A stretch of DNA of 51,555 nt from Candidatus Cryptobacteroides merdavium (lineage in GTDB: Bacteria > Bacteroidota > Bacteroidia > Bacteroidales > UBA932). Location: contig JADIMO010000026.1 in the NCBI GenBank assembly GCA_017694755.1, positions 1-51,555 on the forward strand. The letters are read 5' to 3'. This document shows positions 41,103 through 49,674 of this stretch, piece after piece (position 1 is the stretch's first letter; each line of letters opens with the position of its first letter). The position numbers and the translations under genes are program-made. The notes beneath the pieces are model-generated. The model saw only the letters and a program-made list of their open reading frames with translations, made no database searches and was not told where the DNA came from.

Positions 41103-44100
41103 TTAGAACTGGAGTTTGACATTGAAACCGAGGTTTCTCGTGCTCGGAAGCATGAAATAGTCAACTCCCTGATAGAAGTTGCTGCTTGTCGAAGCGGCAA
41201 GCTCAGGATCGAACGGAGCCTTGCAGTAGATCATGGCCAGGTTCCTTGCCACGAAGCCGACGGTCAGACCGACCTTGTCATTGAACCACTTCCTTGGGAA
41301 AGTGTAGTTCAATGTCAGTTCCTGGAGTCTGATGTTGGTGGCATCATACATATAGTAGGCGCCATGGCCTCCGTTACCGGTAGATATCGTCTGATAATAT
41401 GACTGGGCATCAAGAACTCCGAAATTGACAGGGATGCCGCCGTTATCTCTCATTGCAGCAGATGCCTCTGACACTCCATAGAAATCCAGGATACCCTGTG
41501 TCGCAGAATATACGAGACCTCCTACGCGGGCCGTAAGGACGACTCCAAGAGATATTCCTTTGTAACTAAATGTGTTACTCCAACCGAAATTGGCCTTAGG
41601 AGCAAGCTGGCCTACCTTCACAGGCTCTGTCTCCTCCATTGAAATGCGTCCGTTTGCATCAACATCCACATATCCGTTCAAATCCCTTTTTATGAAATGG
41701 TGCACATAGACATCAGTCAAAGAACCGCCCTTGCGGAGAATCACACGTGGAGCCGTATTTTCAGCACCGAGCCAGTCCTTCTGGATCTCATTGATCATCA
41801 CCGGCTCACCAGTGACAGGATTGATCACGTCATTGGCCAGTTCGACAATCTTGTTGTCATTGTATGTGAATGTGAAGCCGCTGTTCCATGAGAAGTCTCC
41901 CCAGGTGTTGTTGTAGCCGAGGGCGAGCTCGACTCCCTGGTTCTGCACATTACCGGTCTGGGCGATGAACCTGTCATAACCGGTGGAAGCGGCAAGGTCT
42001 CCATATACGGTCTGGTTGAACGTATTGGAACGGTAGTAGGTCACATCAAGGCTGAGTCCCTTCAAGAACCTCATGTTGACTCCTATTTCCCAAGAACGGG
42101 TATTCTCCGGCTTCAGATCCCTGTACGGATAGGTGTTGTTCTGGGTCCACAGGTTTGTCTGCTCGTTGTAGGTGAGGCTCGGATTGGATATCCACCTTGA
42201 GAAAGGAGAAGCGACCTCAGAATATGAACCCCTGACCTTCAGGAAATCGAACCACTCAGGGAGGTCAACCAGATTGGAGATCACAGCTGAAAGACCTACT
42301 GAAGGGTAGAAGAAAGATGACTGCGATGAGAAGGCAAGCTGCGATGCCCAGTCGTTACGGCCAGTGAGAGTGAGATAAACGGCATTGTTCCAGCCCACCT
42401 CTACGGATGCGAATACCGACTGTGTCTGGTCATGCCAGCCGTTCTCGTCCCTCTTGAACTTGTTGGCCATATCAAGGTTGTTGGCAACGAAGAAGTTAGG
42501 CTCAAGAAGATCACCTGTCACCATTGCTGAATAATAGCGCTGGTCATTTATCGATCCTCCGATATTCGCCATAAGGCTCCAGTCTCCCCAGGTCTTGTCT
42601 ATGTTGAGCATGACATCTCCGTAGAAAGAACGGTCGCTGCTGTTTTCAAGATAGTAACCTCCGTTTGTTCCGCAGAAAGTAGTCAGAGTTGAAGCATAGT
42701 ACTCGCGGGTCTGCTTGTAGGTGGATTCGTCAAGCCTTGCACGGCCGGTGACATTCAGCCAGTCCGTTATGTTCCACTGGAGAGATGCGTTGAGCATATA
42801 GCGGCGCTTGTTCATGTCACGGTTGTTGCGGTTCTGTACCCAATACGGGTTCTGGATGTTGTGACCGCCGTCTCCGTAAGGCCAGTACTGTGTCATCATA
42901 CCGCGCACCGGATTCCATCTTTCATAATTCTGAACCTCGGAGAAATTGTCTCCGCGAGGGAAAAGATAGAGACCTGTGATAGGGTTGTAGTATGTTCCCT
43001 GTGACACGAGGTTGTGGTCCTTCTGGATGATGAAGCTTGCACCGAAGTCGAGGATGAGCTTGTCATTGCAGAACTTGGTAGTGTTGCGCGCCGTGAAGTT
43101 GTACCTGTCATAGCTGCTCTCCGGGACTATACCGGTAGTGTTGGTAGTGGAGGCGGAAATGTAGGTCTGGTTCTTCTCGTTGCCTGTAGAAAGGGACACG
43201 GAGTTGATCACATTCGTTCCTGTCTGGAAGAACTTGCGCGGATCGTAGCTGTAGTCAGCTGAAAGCGGGGAGCCCCAGCTGTACATGCCGCCGCTCTTTC
43301 CGTAACGGCTCTGCATCTCCGGCATCATGTAGGCAGTGGAGAAGGTGGTGCTGTTGCTGACAGTCACAGTCGTCTTGCCTTCGGCACCTCTCTTTGTGTT
43401 GATGACAATGACTCCGTTCGCTGCATCGGATCCATAAAGGGCAGCTGCCGAAGGACCGGTAAGCATGGAGATCGACTCGATATCCTCAGGGTTGATATCA
43501 GCTGCCGCCTCTGATCCCACCGGACTTTCCATTGTACCGCCTGAGCCACCGAAACTCTTGTTGTACATAGGGATACCGTCAATCACATAGAGAACGCTGT
43601 TGCTCTTCTCGATGGACTTCATACCGCGCATGATGACCTTGGTGGCACTTCCAGGACCGCTGGCGCCGGCATTGATGGTCACACCGGCCACCTTGCCCAC
43701 AAGCGAGTTCACGAAGTTCGCGTCCTTGACAGCCGTCAGTTCCTCCGACTTCACAGACTGGACATTGTAGGAAAGTGTCTTTTCTTCACGCTTGATACCG
43801 AGGGCCGTGACAACGACCTCATCGAGAAATTCCGAAGATACCTTCAGCTGGACATTCTGGGTGGCCTGTCCTACATAAGGGATTTCCTGTGTCTCGTAGC
43901 CCAGAATGGATACCACGATGATGTCACCTGACTTAAGTCCGCTGAGAGTGTATTCTCCGTCGAGCCCTGTTGTTACTCCGCCCTGACCGTCCTTGATCAT
44001 CACGGCAGCCCCGATGACCGGGCCCTGTTCATCAGTTACTATACCGCTGACTGTACCCCCCCCCGGATGTTTCAGACTGAGTCTGGGCCTGTCCGAGTGA

Positions 44101-44169
44101 TGGCGTCAGCATATTCAGACCTGCAAAGGCGAGAACCGCCATACAGCATCTGAACAATGAAGACCTCAT
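41103..44169 (-). CDS. SusC-like TonB-dependent receptor, out of frame at a G9 tract
   Basis: The minus-strand frame from ATG 44169 encodes a signal peptide (MRSSLFRCCMAVLAFAGLNM) and reaches TGA at 44032 after 45 codons. The rest of the receptor continues in another frame from the G tract (44056-44064): a carboxypeptidase-D-like domain (TVSGIVTDEQGPVIGAAV), a plug (GPSAAALYGSDAANGVIVI) and a long barrel ending in FNVKLQF. Removing one G joins the two into 1021 residues, normal for SusC. The gene may be phase variable, or the base count may be an error. It would import glycans released by the GH18 enzyme. Confidence 0.85.
44056..44064 (-). repeat. Nine-G homopolymer in susC
   Basis: Nine consecutive G residues on the coding strand (C on the plus strand) lie at codons 36-38, just after the signal peptide. 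It is the longest G/C run I saw in the window. Eight or eleven G would join the signal peptide to the receptor frame; nine or ten would not. Confidence 0.9.
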
Positions 44170-44379
44170 TGTTTTTAACATAATACTAATTTTGGTTATT
44201 AATAATACAAGTTATTACCCATATCCCGCAAAGTTACGATTTATTATCGAAACGGCAATATCTTATAAATGTTATCAATCGATTATTTTTATCTGCAATA
44301 TAATCTTCAAACAGACCGGAGGACATTTCCATGTCTTTTGAACCGGGAGCCTGACCGGACTGCAGGCAAACAGATATCG
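44170..44379. other. susC upstream region
   Basis: A 210-base spacer between susC and the flippase gene. It carries the susC promoter (44229-44236) and an AT-rich stretch upstream of it. No anti-sigma/sigma pair or hybrid two-component gene is near, and no regulatory gene for the operon is in the window. Confidence 0.4.
44229..44236 (-). promoter_or_regulatory. -7 box of susC operon
   Basis: On the minus strand TAACTTTG matches TAnnTTTG, with ATTG at about 20 bases upstream. The predicted start leaves about 55 bases before the ATG at 44169. Confidence 0.6.
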
Positions 44380-45927
44380 CTATTTGCCCGTACCATTATG
44401 CCTGCACCGGAAGAGAAGCCACATGGATGCGAGATAGACGAGAATGAGGACGGTATTGACGGCAAGCTTGCCTGCCATGCCGAGCCCGTGCGCAGAGAAG
44501 TCCGCTTCCGGGAAAAGCCCGTCCACGACGAATGACAGAGCATAGACAATCCCCATGCAGACGAAGATGACGGCAATCCGCCCCCAGCGATAAGGTATCG
44601 GATAATATTTCCTGCCGAGCAGGACATTGATGACCAGCATCACTACATAGCTTGCGAGATGACCCCAGGCGGCGGCATGATAGGAATAGCGCGGCATGAA
44701 CACCACATTGACCACCACAGTCACCAGAAGCCCGGCGAGAGTAATCCAGATGGCCACGGAAGTCTTGCCCGAGAGCTTGTACCACATGGACACATTGAAC
44801 TGCATCCCGAGAAGCATATATGAAAGAAGCATTACGGGCACGATGCTGACCCCCTCCCGGAAATCCCGTCCGAGAATGAGGGAAATCACATCTATATATA
44901 GGAGTACCCCCAGGAACACAAGGCCGCAGAAAGCGGTGAAATATTCCATGACATCCGCATAAAGCCTTTTGGAGTCATTGTCCGCAGCCCTCTGGAAGAA
45001 GAAAGGCTCCGCGGCAAACCTGAACATCTGGATGAAGAGGGACATGATGACCGACAGCTTCACTCCGGCCTGGAATATGCCCAGGCTCGACTGCCAGACT
45101 TCCGACCCGGTATCAAAGTAGCGGAAAAGTATCCTGTCAAGGAAATCATTGACTATGCCCGGCAGGGCCGCCACCATCAGCGGCAGCGAATAGAGCAGCA
45201 TCTTCTTCAGCAGAGGCCGGTCAATTTCGAATTTCAGTCTGAAAAGTTCAGGAATGAAAAGCAGGGCGCAGACCACGCTGCTGACGAATATCGCAAAGAT
45301 TGGGTAGCTGAAGTCCGGAACGGCAGACACAAGGTGCAGAAGCCAAACATCGTCCGGAGAGAGCATGGGCAGGTCCATGCCGAGCCTTTCGGCCACCCTG
45401 GCGCAATACGCAGGGAACCAGAAGAAAAGCACAAGATTGGAGGCCGTTTCCGTGAGTATCTTTATGGTCTTGAACACAGCGAACTTCAATGCCTTGTGCT
45501 CCTGCCTGAACCTGGCAAAGAGGATGGCCGTCACACAGTCGAGGAAAAGTATGCCTCCGACATACATCACACAGTTCTCATAGCCTTCATAGCCGAGCCA
45601 CGAAGCGATGTCCGGGGCAAGACATATCACTGCTGCGAGGAAGGCCGCATTCACCCCGAAGACAGCGGCAAAGGCCCCGGAATACACAGCCCGGGGATTC
45701 ACTCCTTCCTTGTTGGCAAAGCGGAAACAACCCGTCTCCAACCCCAGTGTCAGCACCACCTGGAGGACGGCGATATACGCCAGAAACTCTGTCGTGACCC
45801 CATAGTCGGCGGTGGTCAGCAGTCTGGTGTAGAACGGGACAAAAAGGAAATTTATGACGCGGGCGAGAATTGTGCTCAAGCCGTATATCGCGGTCTCGCC
45901 CGCAAGCTGTTTCAACGGATTTGCCAT
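44380..45927 (-). CDS. Polysaccharide flippase (Wzx/MOP superfamily)
   Basis: A 515-residue integral membrane protein with about 12 hydrophobic segments. The N terminus (ETAIYGLSTILARVINFLFV then PFYTRLL) is typical of Wzx-type oligosaccharide transporters of the MOP superfamily. It should flip lipid-linked glycan across the inner membrane, but no glycosyltransferase cluster is adjacent. The promoter ends 7 bases before the ATG, suggesting a leaderless or nearly leaderless mRNA. Confidence 0.9.
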   Translation of the reverse strand: MANPLKQLAGETAIYGLSTILARVINFLFVPFYTRLLTTADYGVTTEFLAYIAVLQVVLTLGLETGCFRFANKEGVNPRAVYSGAFAAVFGVNAAFLAAVICLAPDIASWLGYEGYENCVMYVGGILFLDCVTAILFARFRQEHKALKFAVFKTIKILTETASNLVLFFWFPAYCARVAERLGMDLPMLSPDDVWLLHLVSAVPDFSYPIFAIFVSSVVCALLFIPELFRLKFEIDRPLLKKMLLYSLPLMVAALPGIVNDFLDRILFRYFDTGSEVWQSSLGIFQAGVKLSVIMSLFIQMFRFAAEPFFFQRAADNDSKRLYADVMEYFTAFCGLVFLGVLLYIDVISLILGRDFREGVSIVPVMLLSYMLLGMQFNVSMWYKLSGKTSVAIWITLAGLLVTVVVNVVFMPRYSYHAAAWGHLASYVVMLVINVLLGRKYYPIPYRWGRIAVIFVCMGIVYALSFVVDGLFPEADFSAHGLGMAGKLAVNTVLILVYLASMWLLFRCRHNGTGK

Positions 45928-45934
45928 AATGGCG

Positions 45935-45966
45935 CAAAATTATAAATGTTCGTATGTTATTCCAAA
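45935..45966 (-). promoter_or_regulatory. Consensus promoter of flippase gene
   Basis: On the minus strand TTTG (45963-45966), 20 bases and TAATTTTG (45935-45942) match both promoter elements. The ATG at 45927 begins 7 bases after the -7 box. Confidence 0.75.
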
Positions 45967-45975
45967 ACTCTTTCT

Positions 45976-45983
45976 TATTTTTG
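45976..45983 (+). promoter_or_regulatory. -7 box of cyclophilin gene
   Basis: TATTTTTG matches TAnnTTTG and lies 28 bases before the ATG at 46012. It is divergent from and next to the flippase promoter. Confidence 0.55.
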
Positions 45984-46011
45984 TCCTCCATTGAAATTAA
46001 ACATTATTGTC

Positions 46012-46737
46012 ATGAAACATATTTTTATCAGAATCATGCTCTTTCTGGGCCTTTGCGCGGCGGTGTCATCATGCGGCTGCTCCGGACAGAAGGACGGGAA
46101 AAAACAGAAGGAAAAAATGTCATTCGATCCGAACACATTGCCGGCAGAACCGGTATTTGACATTGTCACCAATATGGGGACAATCAGAGTGAAGCTCTAT
46201 AGCCAGACTCCCCTGCACAGGGACAATTTCGTGAAGCTTGCATCCGAAGGCTTCTATGACGGCATCCTTTTCCACAGGGTGATCAACGGCTTCATGATCC
46301 AGACAGGCGACCCGCTCACAAAGGATCCTTCACAGGCCGACATGTACGGCACAGGAGGTCCGGGCTACACCATCCCGGCAGAATTCGTCTCCGGACTGAC
46401 GCACAAGAAAGGTGCCCTTGCAGCAGCAAGGAGAGGCGATGCAGCCAACCCGAAGAAAGAGTCTTCCGGCTCGCAGTTCTACATCGTCCAGGATGAGGCC
46501 ACTTGCGCACAGCTTGACGGAGACTATACCGTATTCGGTGAGACCATCGAAGGTTTCGATGTAATAGACAAGATTGCCGCAGTGCAGACGGACAGGAGGG
46601 ACAGGCCGGTGAATCCGGTGAAGATCACCACCATCCGCCCGGTGCTCCCTGAAGGGGCTGCACAAGAGACGGTTTCTGACACTACAGCACAGGAGGCAGC
46701 AGACACGACTGCAGCGGGCACAGCGGAAAGCAAATGA
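46012..46737 (+). CDS. Cyclophilin-type peptidyl-prolyl isomerase lipoprotein
   Basis: A 241-residue exported prolyl isomerase. The signal peptide ends in a lipobox (AAVSSC, then GCSGQ), and the start at 46012 (MKHIFIRIMLF) is chosen because it begins this signal. The cyclophilin fold follows: LYSQTPLHRDNFVKL, the catalytic-Arg segment FHRVINGFMIQTGDP, and SGSQFYIVQDE. A Thr/Ala/Glu-rich tail ends the protein. It probably assists folding of envelope proteins in the periplasm. A HAD gene follows after 40 bases. Confidence 0.92.
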   Translation: MKHIFIRIMLFLGLCAAVSSCGCSGQKDGKKQKEKMSFDPNTLPAEPVFDIVTNMGTIRVKLYSQTPLHRDNFVKLASEGFYDGILFHRVINGFMIQTGDPLTKDPSQADMYGTGGPGYTIPAEFVSGLTHKKGALAAARRGDAANPKKESSGSQFYIVQDEATCAQLDGDYTVFGETIEGFDVIDKIAAVQTDRRDRPVNPVKITTIRPVLPEGAAQETVSDTTAQEAADTTAAGTAESK

Positions 46738-46777
46738 CAGACAGGCGAACATCAAGCCATCTGCAACACCAGGTCCG

Positions 46778-47476
46778 ATGACAGATATCAAAGGAAAATT
46801 CAGATATGTTTTCTTCGATGCGGATGACACATTGTGGGAAAACGAAAGCTATTTCAGAGAAGCAGAGCGCAGGTTCGCCCTGCTTCTTTCTCCTTATGCT
46901 CCTGAAGATGACATAGCGGAGATGCTGGCGCAGAAGCAGGAGGAAAACATTCCGGTCTTCGGGTACGGCTCCAAGACCTATCTGATCGGAATGCTCGATG
47001 CTGCAGCGGAAATCTGCGGGGAAAAGGCGGATCTGCACCTTTATTATAATATAAAGGATATAATCCGCGACCTCGCCTACCATGAATTCCACCTTCTCGA
47101 TGGCATAGAGGATGTGCTCAAGGCCCTTTACGGGCACTACCGCCTGGCGGTGGCAACCAAGGGGGACCTGCTCGAACAGATGACCAAATACCGGGAATCC
47201 GGACTCGACAGATATTTTCACCATATAGAAGTGATGGAGAGGAAGAGCGAAGAAGACTATCTGCGGATGGCAGCCAAGCTCGACCTGCGTCCTGAAGAGG
47301 TGCTCATGGTGGGAAATTCTGTCAAATCTGACATAGCACCTGTCATAAACATAGGCGGGACTGCCATCCATATACCGCACAAAGTGACATGGATTCATGA
47401 AATGATGGACATCCCGGAGTCAGAAAGAGTGATTGAAATGAAAAATATCAAAGAAATCTTGAATATTTTACTCTGA
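46778..47476 (+). CDS. HAD family hydrolase
   Basis: A 232-residue haloacid-dehalogenase-type phosphatase. Motif I is FDADDTL (nucleophile D14, acid D16), motif II the Thr in VATKGD, motif III a Lys in MERKSEEDY, and motif IV VGNSVKSD. The cap inserted between motifs I and II is helical. The substrate is unknown; the family covers phosphoglycolate-like and nucleotide phosphatases. It follows the cyclophilin gene on the same strand. A sigma-54-type promoter begins 10 bases after its stop. Confidence 0.88.
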   Translation: MTDIKGKFRYVFFDADDTLWENESYFREAERRFALLLSPYAPEDDIAEMLAQKQEENIPVFGYGSKTYLIGMLDAAAEICGEKADLHLYYNIKDIIRDLAYHEFHLLDGIEDVLKALYGHYRLAVATKGDLLEQMTKYRESGLDRYFHHIEVMERKSEEDYLRMAAKLDLRPEEVLMVGNSVKSDIAPVINIGGTAIHIPHKVTWIHEMMDIPESERVIEMKNIKEILNILL

Positions 47477-47486
47477 AATCCGGGTT

Positions 47487-47501
47487 TGGCACAGAGATTG
47501 C
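47487..47501 (+). promoter_or_regulatory. Sigma-54-type promoter (-24/-12)
   Basis: TGGCAC, five bases (AGAGA) and TTGC match the RpoN consensus. GG (47488-47489) and GC (47500-47501) are spaced by exactly 10 bases. The predicted start is near 47513, in an intergenic region with an intrinsic terminator but no coding frame. Confidence 0.65.
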
Positions 47502-47512
47502 GATACTTTTTA

Positions 47513-47598
47513 CGCGAATAGTTTTTTCATAGGTTAAGTTTTAGGTTAGAATTGCGACACCTCTGCGATGCGAATCGCGGGGGTGTCATCTTTTTGTA
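47513..47598 (+). ncRNA. Predicted small RNA with intrinsic terminator
   Basis: About 86 bases between the sigma-54-type promoter and a strong terminator. The body is AT-rich and carries two AGGTTA repeats (from 47531 and 47542). It ends in a 14-bp stem with a GCGA tetraloop (47556-47587) and a T5 run (47591-47595). No meaningful reading frame is present. The family is unassigned; I have a vague memory of similar sequences in other Bacteroidales, which would support conservation. Confidence 0.6.
47556..47595 (+). terminator. Intrinsic terminator of predicted small RNA
   Basis: GACACCTCTGCGAT, loop GCGA, ATCGCGGGGGTGTC, then ATCTTTTT. All 14 positions pair when two G-U pairs are allowed. The next gene is convergent. 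Confidence 0.9.
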
Positions 47599-47628
47599 AT
47601 CCCTCGTCAGGCAATCCCAGGTGATCCG

Positions 47629-48798
47629 TCAATAATTGAGGCCGAAGGCCCAAAGCGGAATGACATTGCCATGGCCGGATTCGATATTGTCCTTGACAAT
47701 GTATGAATCCGGGATACCGGCAATCTGCGACTGTCCCTTTTTGGGGCCACCTATCTCAAATGTCAGATTTCCTATGCGGAAATCAGCACGAGAAGATGAA
47801 ACAAGATCATGATTGACGCGCATCTGATTGCAAAAAAAAGTTTCTCTCATATTGCCTGAATCCACATTCTCCAATGCCAGGGCATGACACAGATTAGGAT
47901 TGTCAAGATAGATCTTTTCCACTTTTCCAATTCCCCTGATTCCTCCGGTATCATCTCTCAGCTGGGCAATCATACCGGCCATCTCCATATAAAGAAGATA
48001 ATCGGCAATATGGTTTCTCCCCGCACCGGTAGTCTGGGCCAATGAACTCATATTAGGCTTGAACGGGACACTTCTGGCAATCACCATAAGCAAATGTTTT
48101 AATTTGCGGCCAGTAGAGGCATTCATATTGGCATATTGCGGAATATCTTCCACCATAGTCCTCTCTATGACCTGATTGAGTTCGATTTCAAAGTCAACGT
48201 CATCGCCAAAAGGATAATATCCGGATTCCAGATATGACCTGAAAAGCGGAAGCGGATGATCAATGCCGGGTATTGACGCATGTCCTGAAATAATCTCATC
48301 CAATGAGCAGGACTGCATATTGACTCCTTCTCTTATGGACAGATATTCCCTGAATGACAAACCCTGCATGGTGTAGACCGGTGCACGGCGGCTCAAATCC
48401 CCCTGCCCCTTATGTATATCCAGAACAGAAGATCCTGTAAAATAAATATGCATATCAGGATATGCATCATATATCTGTTTCAGTTCCCTGGACCAGTTTT
48501 CATATTTATGAACTTCATCGACAAACAAGTACTTGCCTCCGTTCTTGCTGAATGCATCAGCCAGGTCCACCAGCCTGTTTTCAATGAACCACATATCATC
48601 CGCCGAAACATACAAAGTGTCAGCAAGGTCATGGGCCATTTTTATCCGTTGCAGGAACAATGTTGTCTTGCCCACGCCCCGAGGCCCCACAAGACCAAGC
48701 ATTCTGTTTTCCCACTTTATCCTGTCATAAATGTATCTTGTGAAATCTATAGGGACTCTCTTCAATCTGGAATCCATAGTTTCATACAACCTGTCCAT
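47629..48798 (-). CDS. AAA/DUF4143 family ATPase
   Basis: A 389-residue protein with an N-terminal P-loop ATPase domain (Walker A GPRGVGKT at 38-45; Walker B YLFVDEVHKY at about 90) and a C-terminal DUF4143 domain ending near EIGGPKKGQSQIAG. The start at 48798 (MDRLYETMDSRLKR) is chosen because a longer frame runs back through palindromic promoter DNA. Such ATPases are numerous in Bacteroidales accessory regions, and their function is unclear. It follows two promoters with large palindromes and lies beside queH, with no partner gene. Confidence 0.88.
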   Translation of the reverse strand: MDRLYETMDSRLKRVPIDFTRYIYDRIKWENRMLGLVGPRGVGKTTLFLQRIKMAHDLADTLYVSADDMWFIENRLVDLADAFSKNGGKYLFVDEVHKYENWSRELKQIYDAYPDMHIYFTGSSVLDIHKGQGDLSRRAPVYTMQGLSFREYLSIREGVNMQSCSLDEIISGHASIPGIDHPLPLFRSYLESGYYPFGDDVDFEIELNQVIERTMVEDIPQYANMNASTGRKLKHLLMVIARSVPFKPNMSSLAQTTGAGRNHIADYLLYMEMAGMIAQLRDDTGGIRGIGKVEKIYLDNPNLCHALALENVDSGNMRETFFCNQMRVNHDLVSSSRADFRIGNLTFEIGGPKKGQSQIAGIPDSYIVKDNIESGHGNVIPLWAFGLNY

Positions 48799-48827
48799 AT
48801 TCTGCAATTTTATGTACTGAAAAAGAA

Positions 48828-48845
48828 GTACCGTACAACCGGTAC
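48828..48845 (-). other. Inverted repeat in ATPase mRNA leader
   Basis: GTACCG and CGGTAC separated by six bases form a short hairpin near the predicted start of the ATPase mRNA, 30 bases before the ATG. Confidence 0.4.
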
Positions 48846-48849
48846 AATG

Positions 48850-48857
48850 CAAATATA
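48850..48857 (-). promoter_or_regulatory. Proximal -7 box of ATPase gene
   Basis: On the minus strand TATATTTG directly follows the 31-bp palindrome at 48858-48888, so the palindrome covers the region where a -33 element would lie. Confidence 0.65.
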
Positions 48858-48888
48858 GAAAAATTGCACCATAATGGTGCAATTTTTC
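48858..48888. promoter_or_regulatory. 31-bp perfect palindrome upstream of ATPase gene
   Basis: A perfect palindrome around a central A. Its core TTGCACCATAATGGTGCAA (48864-48882) also occurs as the second palindrome. It ends where the proximal TATATTTG begins, an operator-like position. The binding protein is not evident; the ATPase itself has no recognisable DNA-binding domain. Confidence 0.85.
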
Positions 48889-48894
48889 TGGAAT

Positions 48895-48915
48895 TTTGCA
48901 CCATAATGGTGCAAA
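48895..48915. promoter_or_regulatory. 21-bp palindrome overlapping distal -7 box
   Basis: TTTGCACCAT, A and its complement form a perfect 21-bp palindrome. On the minus strand TATATTTG (48912-48919) overlaps its edge, so a distal promoter would start inside the palindrome. It is a second copy of the same core found at 48864-48882. Confidence 0.8.
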
Positions 48916-48933
48916 TATAGATGCTGAGAATTT

Positions 48934-49542
48934 CTATTCGGGTGTAGACAGGACTGCGGGGGCATGAGAGGGGGAGATGCTGAATTCGCAGCCGCAGTAT
49001 TGCTGGTTGTAGAAATTGTAGTCTTTGATGAGCTGGAGGCGGCGCTCCTGAAGGCCGCCTTTACGCCAGTTCTGGTCCCACCAGACGACATCGGGATAAA
49101 GGGAGGCGGCATAACGGCCGGCTTCGTTGATCTGGTCGAGGCTTTTCCAGCGGGAGGAGGCAAGGGTGGTGGTGATGACCTTGAAGCCGTGCTCATGGGC
49201 ATAGCAGGCAGTCCGCTGAAGACGGAGACGGAAACATTGCAGACAACGGCCGCCGCGTTCCGGCTCGCCTTCAAGGCCCTTGACTGAAGCGAGCCACCGG
49301 TCGTGGTCATAGTCGGCATCGATGATTTCAAGGCCAAGGGACTCCGCATAGCGGCTGCACTCGTTCTTCCTGACCAGATATTCCTCCTGCGGCCAGATGT
49401 TCGGGTTACAATAAAAGATGACAGGCCTTATCCCGTTGTTCATCAGGCATTCTATGATGGCCGATGAGCATGGGGCGCAGCATGTGTGCAGCAATACCGT
49501 CTTTTCCCCTCCGGGAACATTTATCTCAAACTTACTTTTCAT
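48934..49542 (-). CDS. queH: Epoxyqueuosine reductase QueH
   Basis: QueH (DUF208) reduces epoxyqueuosine to queuosine in tRNA and is unrelated to QueG. The 202-residue protein has the family cysteines HTCCAPC (residues 19-25), GRCLQCF in the middle and YCGCEFS near the end, consistent with Fe-S and metal binding. The stop is followed by the ATPase palindromes on the same strand, so the two genes are not obviously co-transcribed. No other queuosine genes are in the window. Confidence 0.94.
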   Translation of the reverse strand: MKSKFEINVPGGEKTVLLHTCCAPCSSAIIECLMNNGIRPVIFYCNPNIWPQEEYLVRKNECSRYAESLGLEIIDADYDHDRWLASVKGLEGEPERGGRCLQCFRLRLQRTACYAHEHGFKVITTTLASSRWKSLDQINEAGRYAASLYPDVVWWDQNWRKGGLQERRLQLIKDYNFYNQQYCGCEFSISPSHAPAVLSTPE

Positions 49543-49674
49543 TTTCCGGACCCGATATTATCCATTCCCCACAATTCATTATGATTCAGGGGACAAACTT
49601 AGGCAAAAAAGTGGAAAAAATCTATCTTTGCAGGCGGATTCCGAATGTGGGACGGATGCAAATGACAGACAATC

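Noticed and set aside
41103..44003. An internal susC start at 44003
   Set aside because: This start would lack a signal peptide and would cut into the carboxypeptidase-D-like domain. The intact signal peptide upstream in another frame shows that the true start is 44169.
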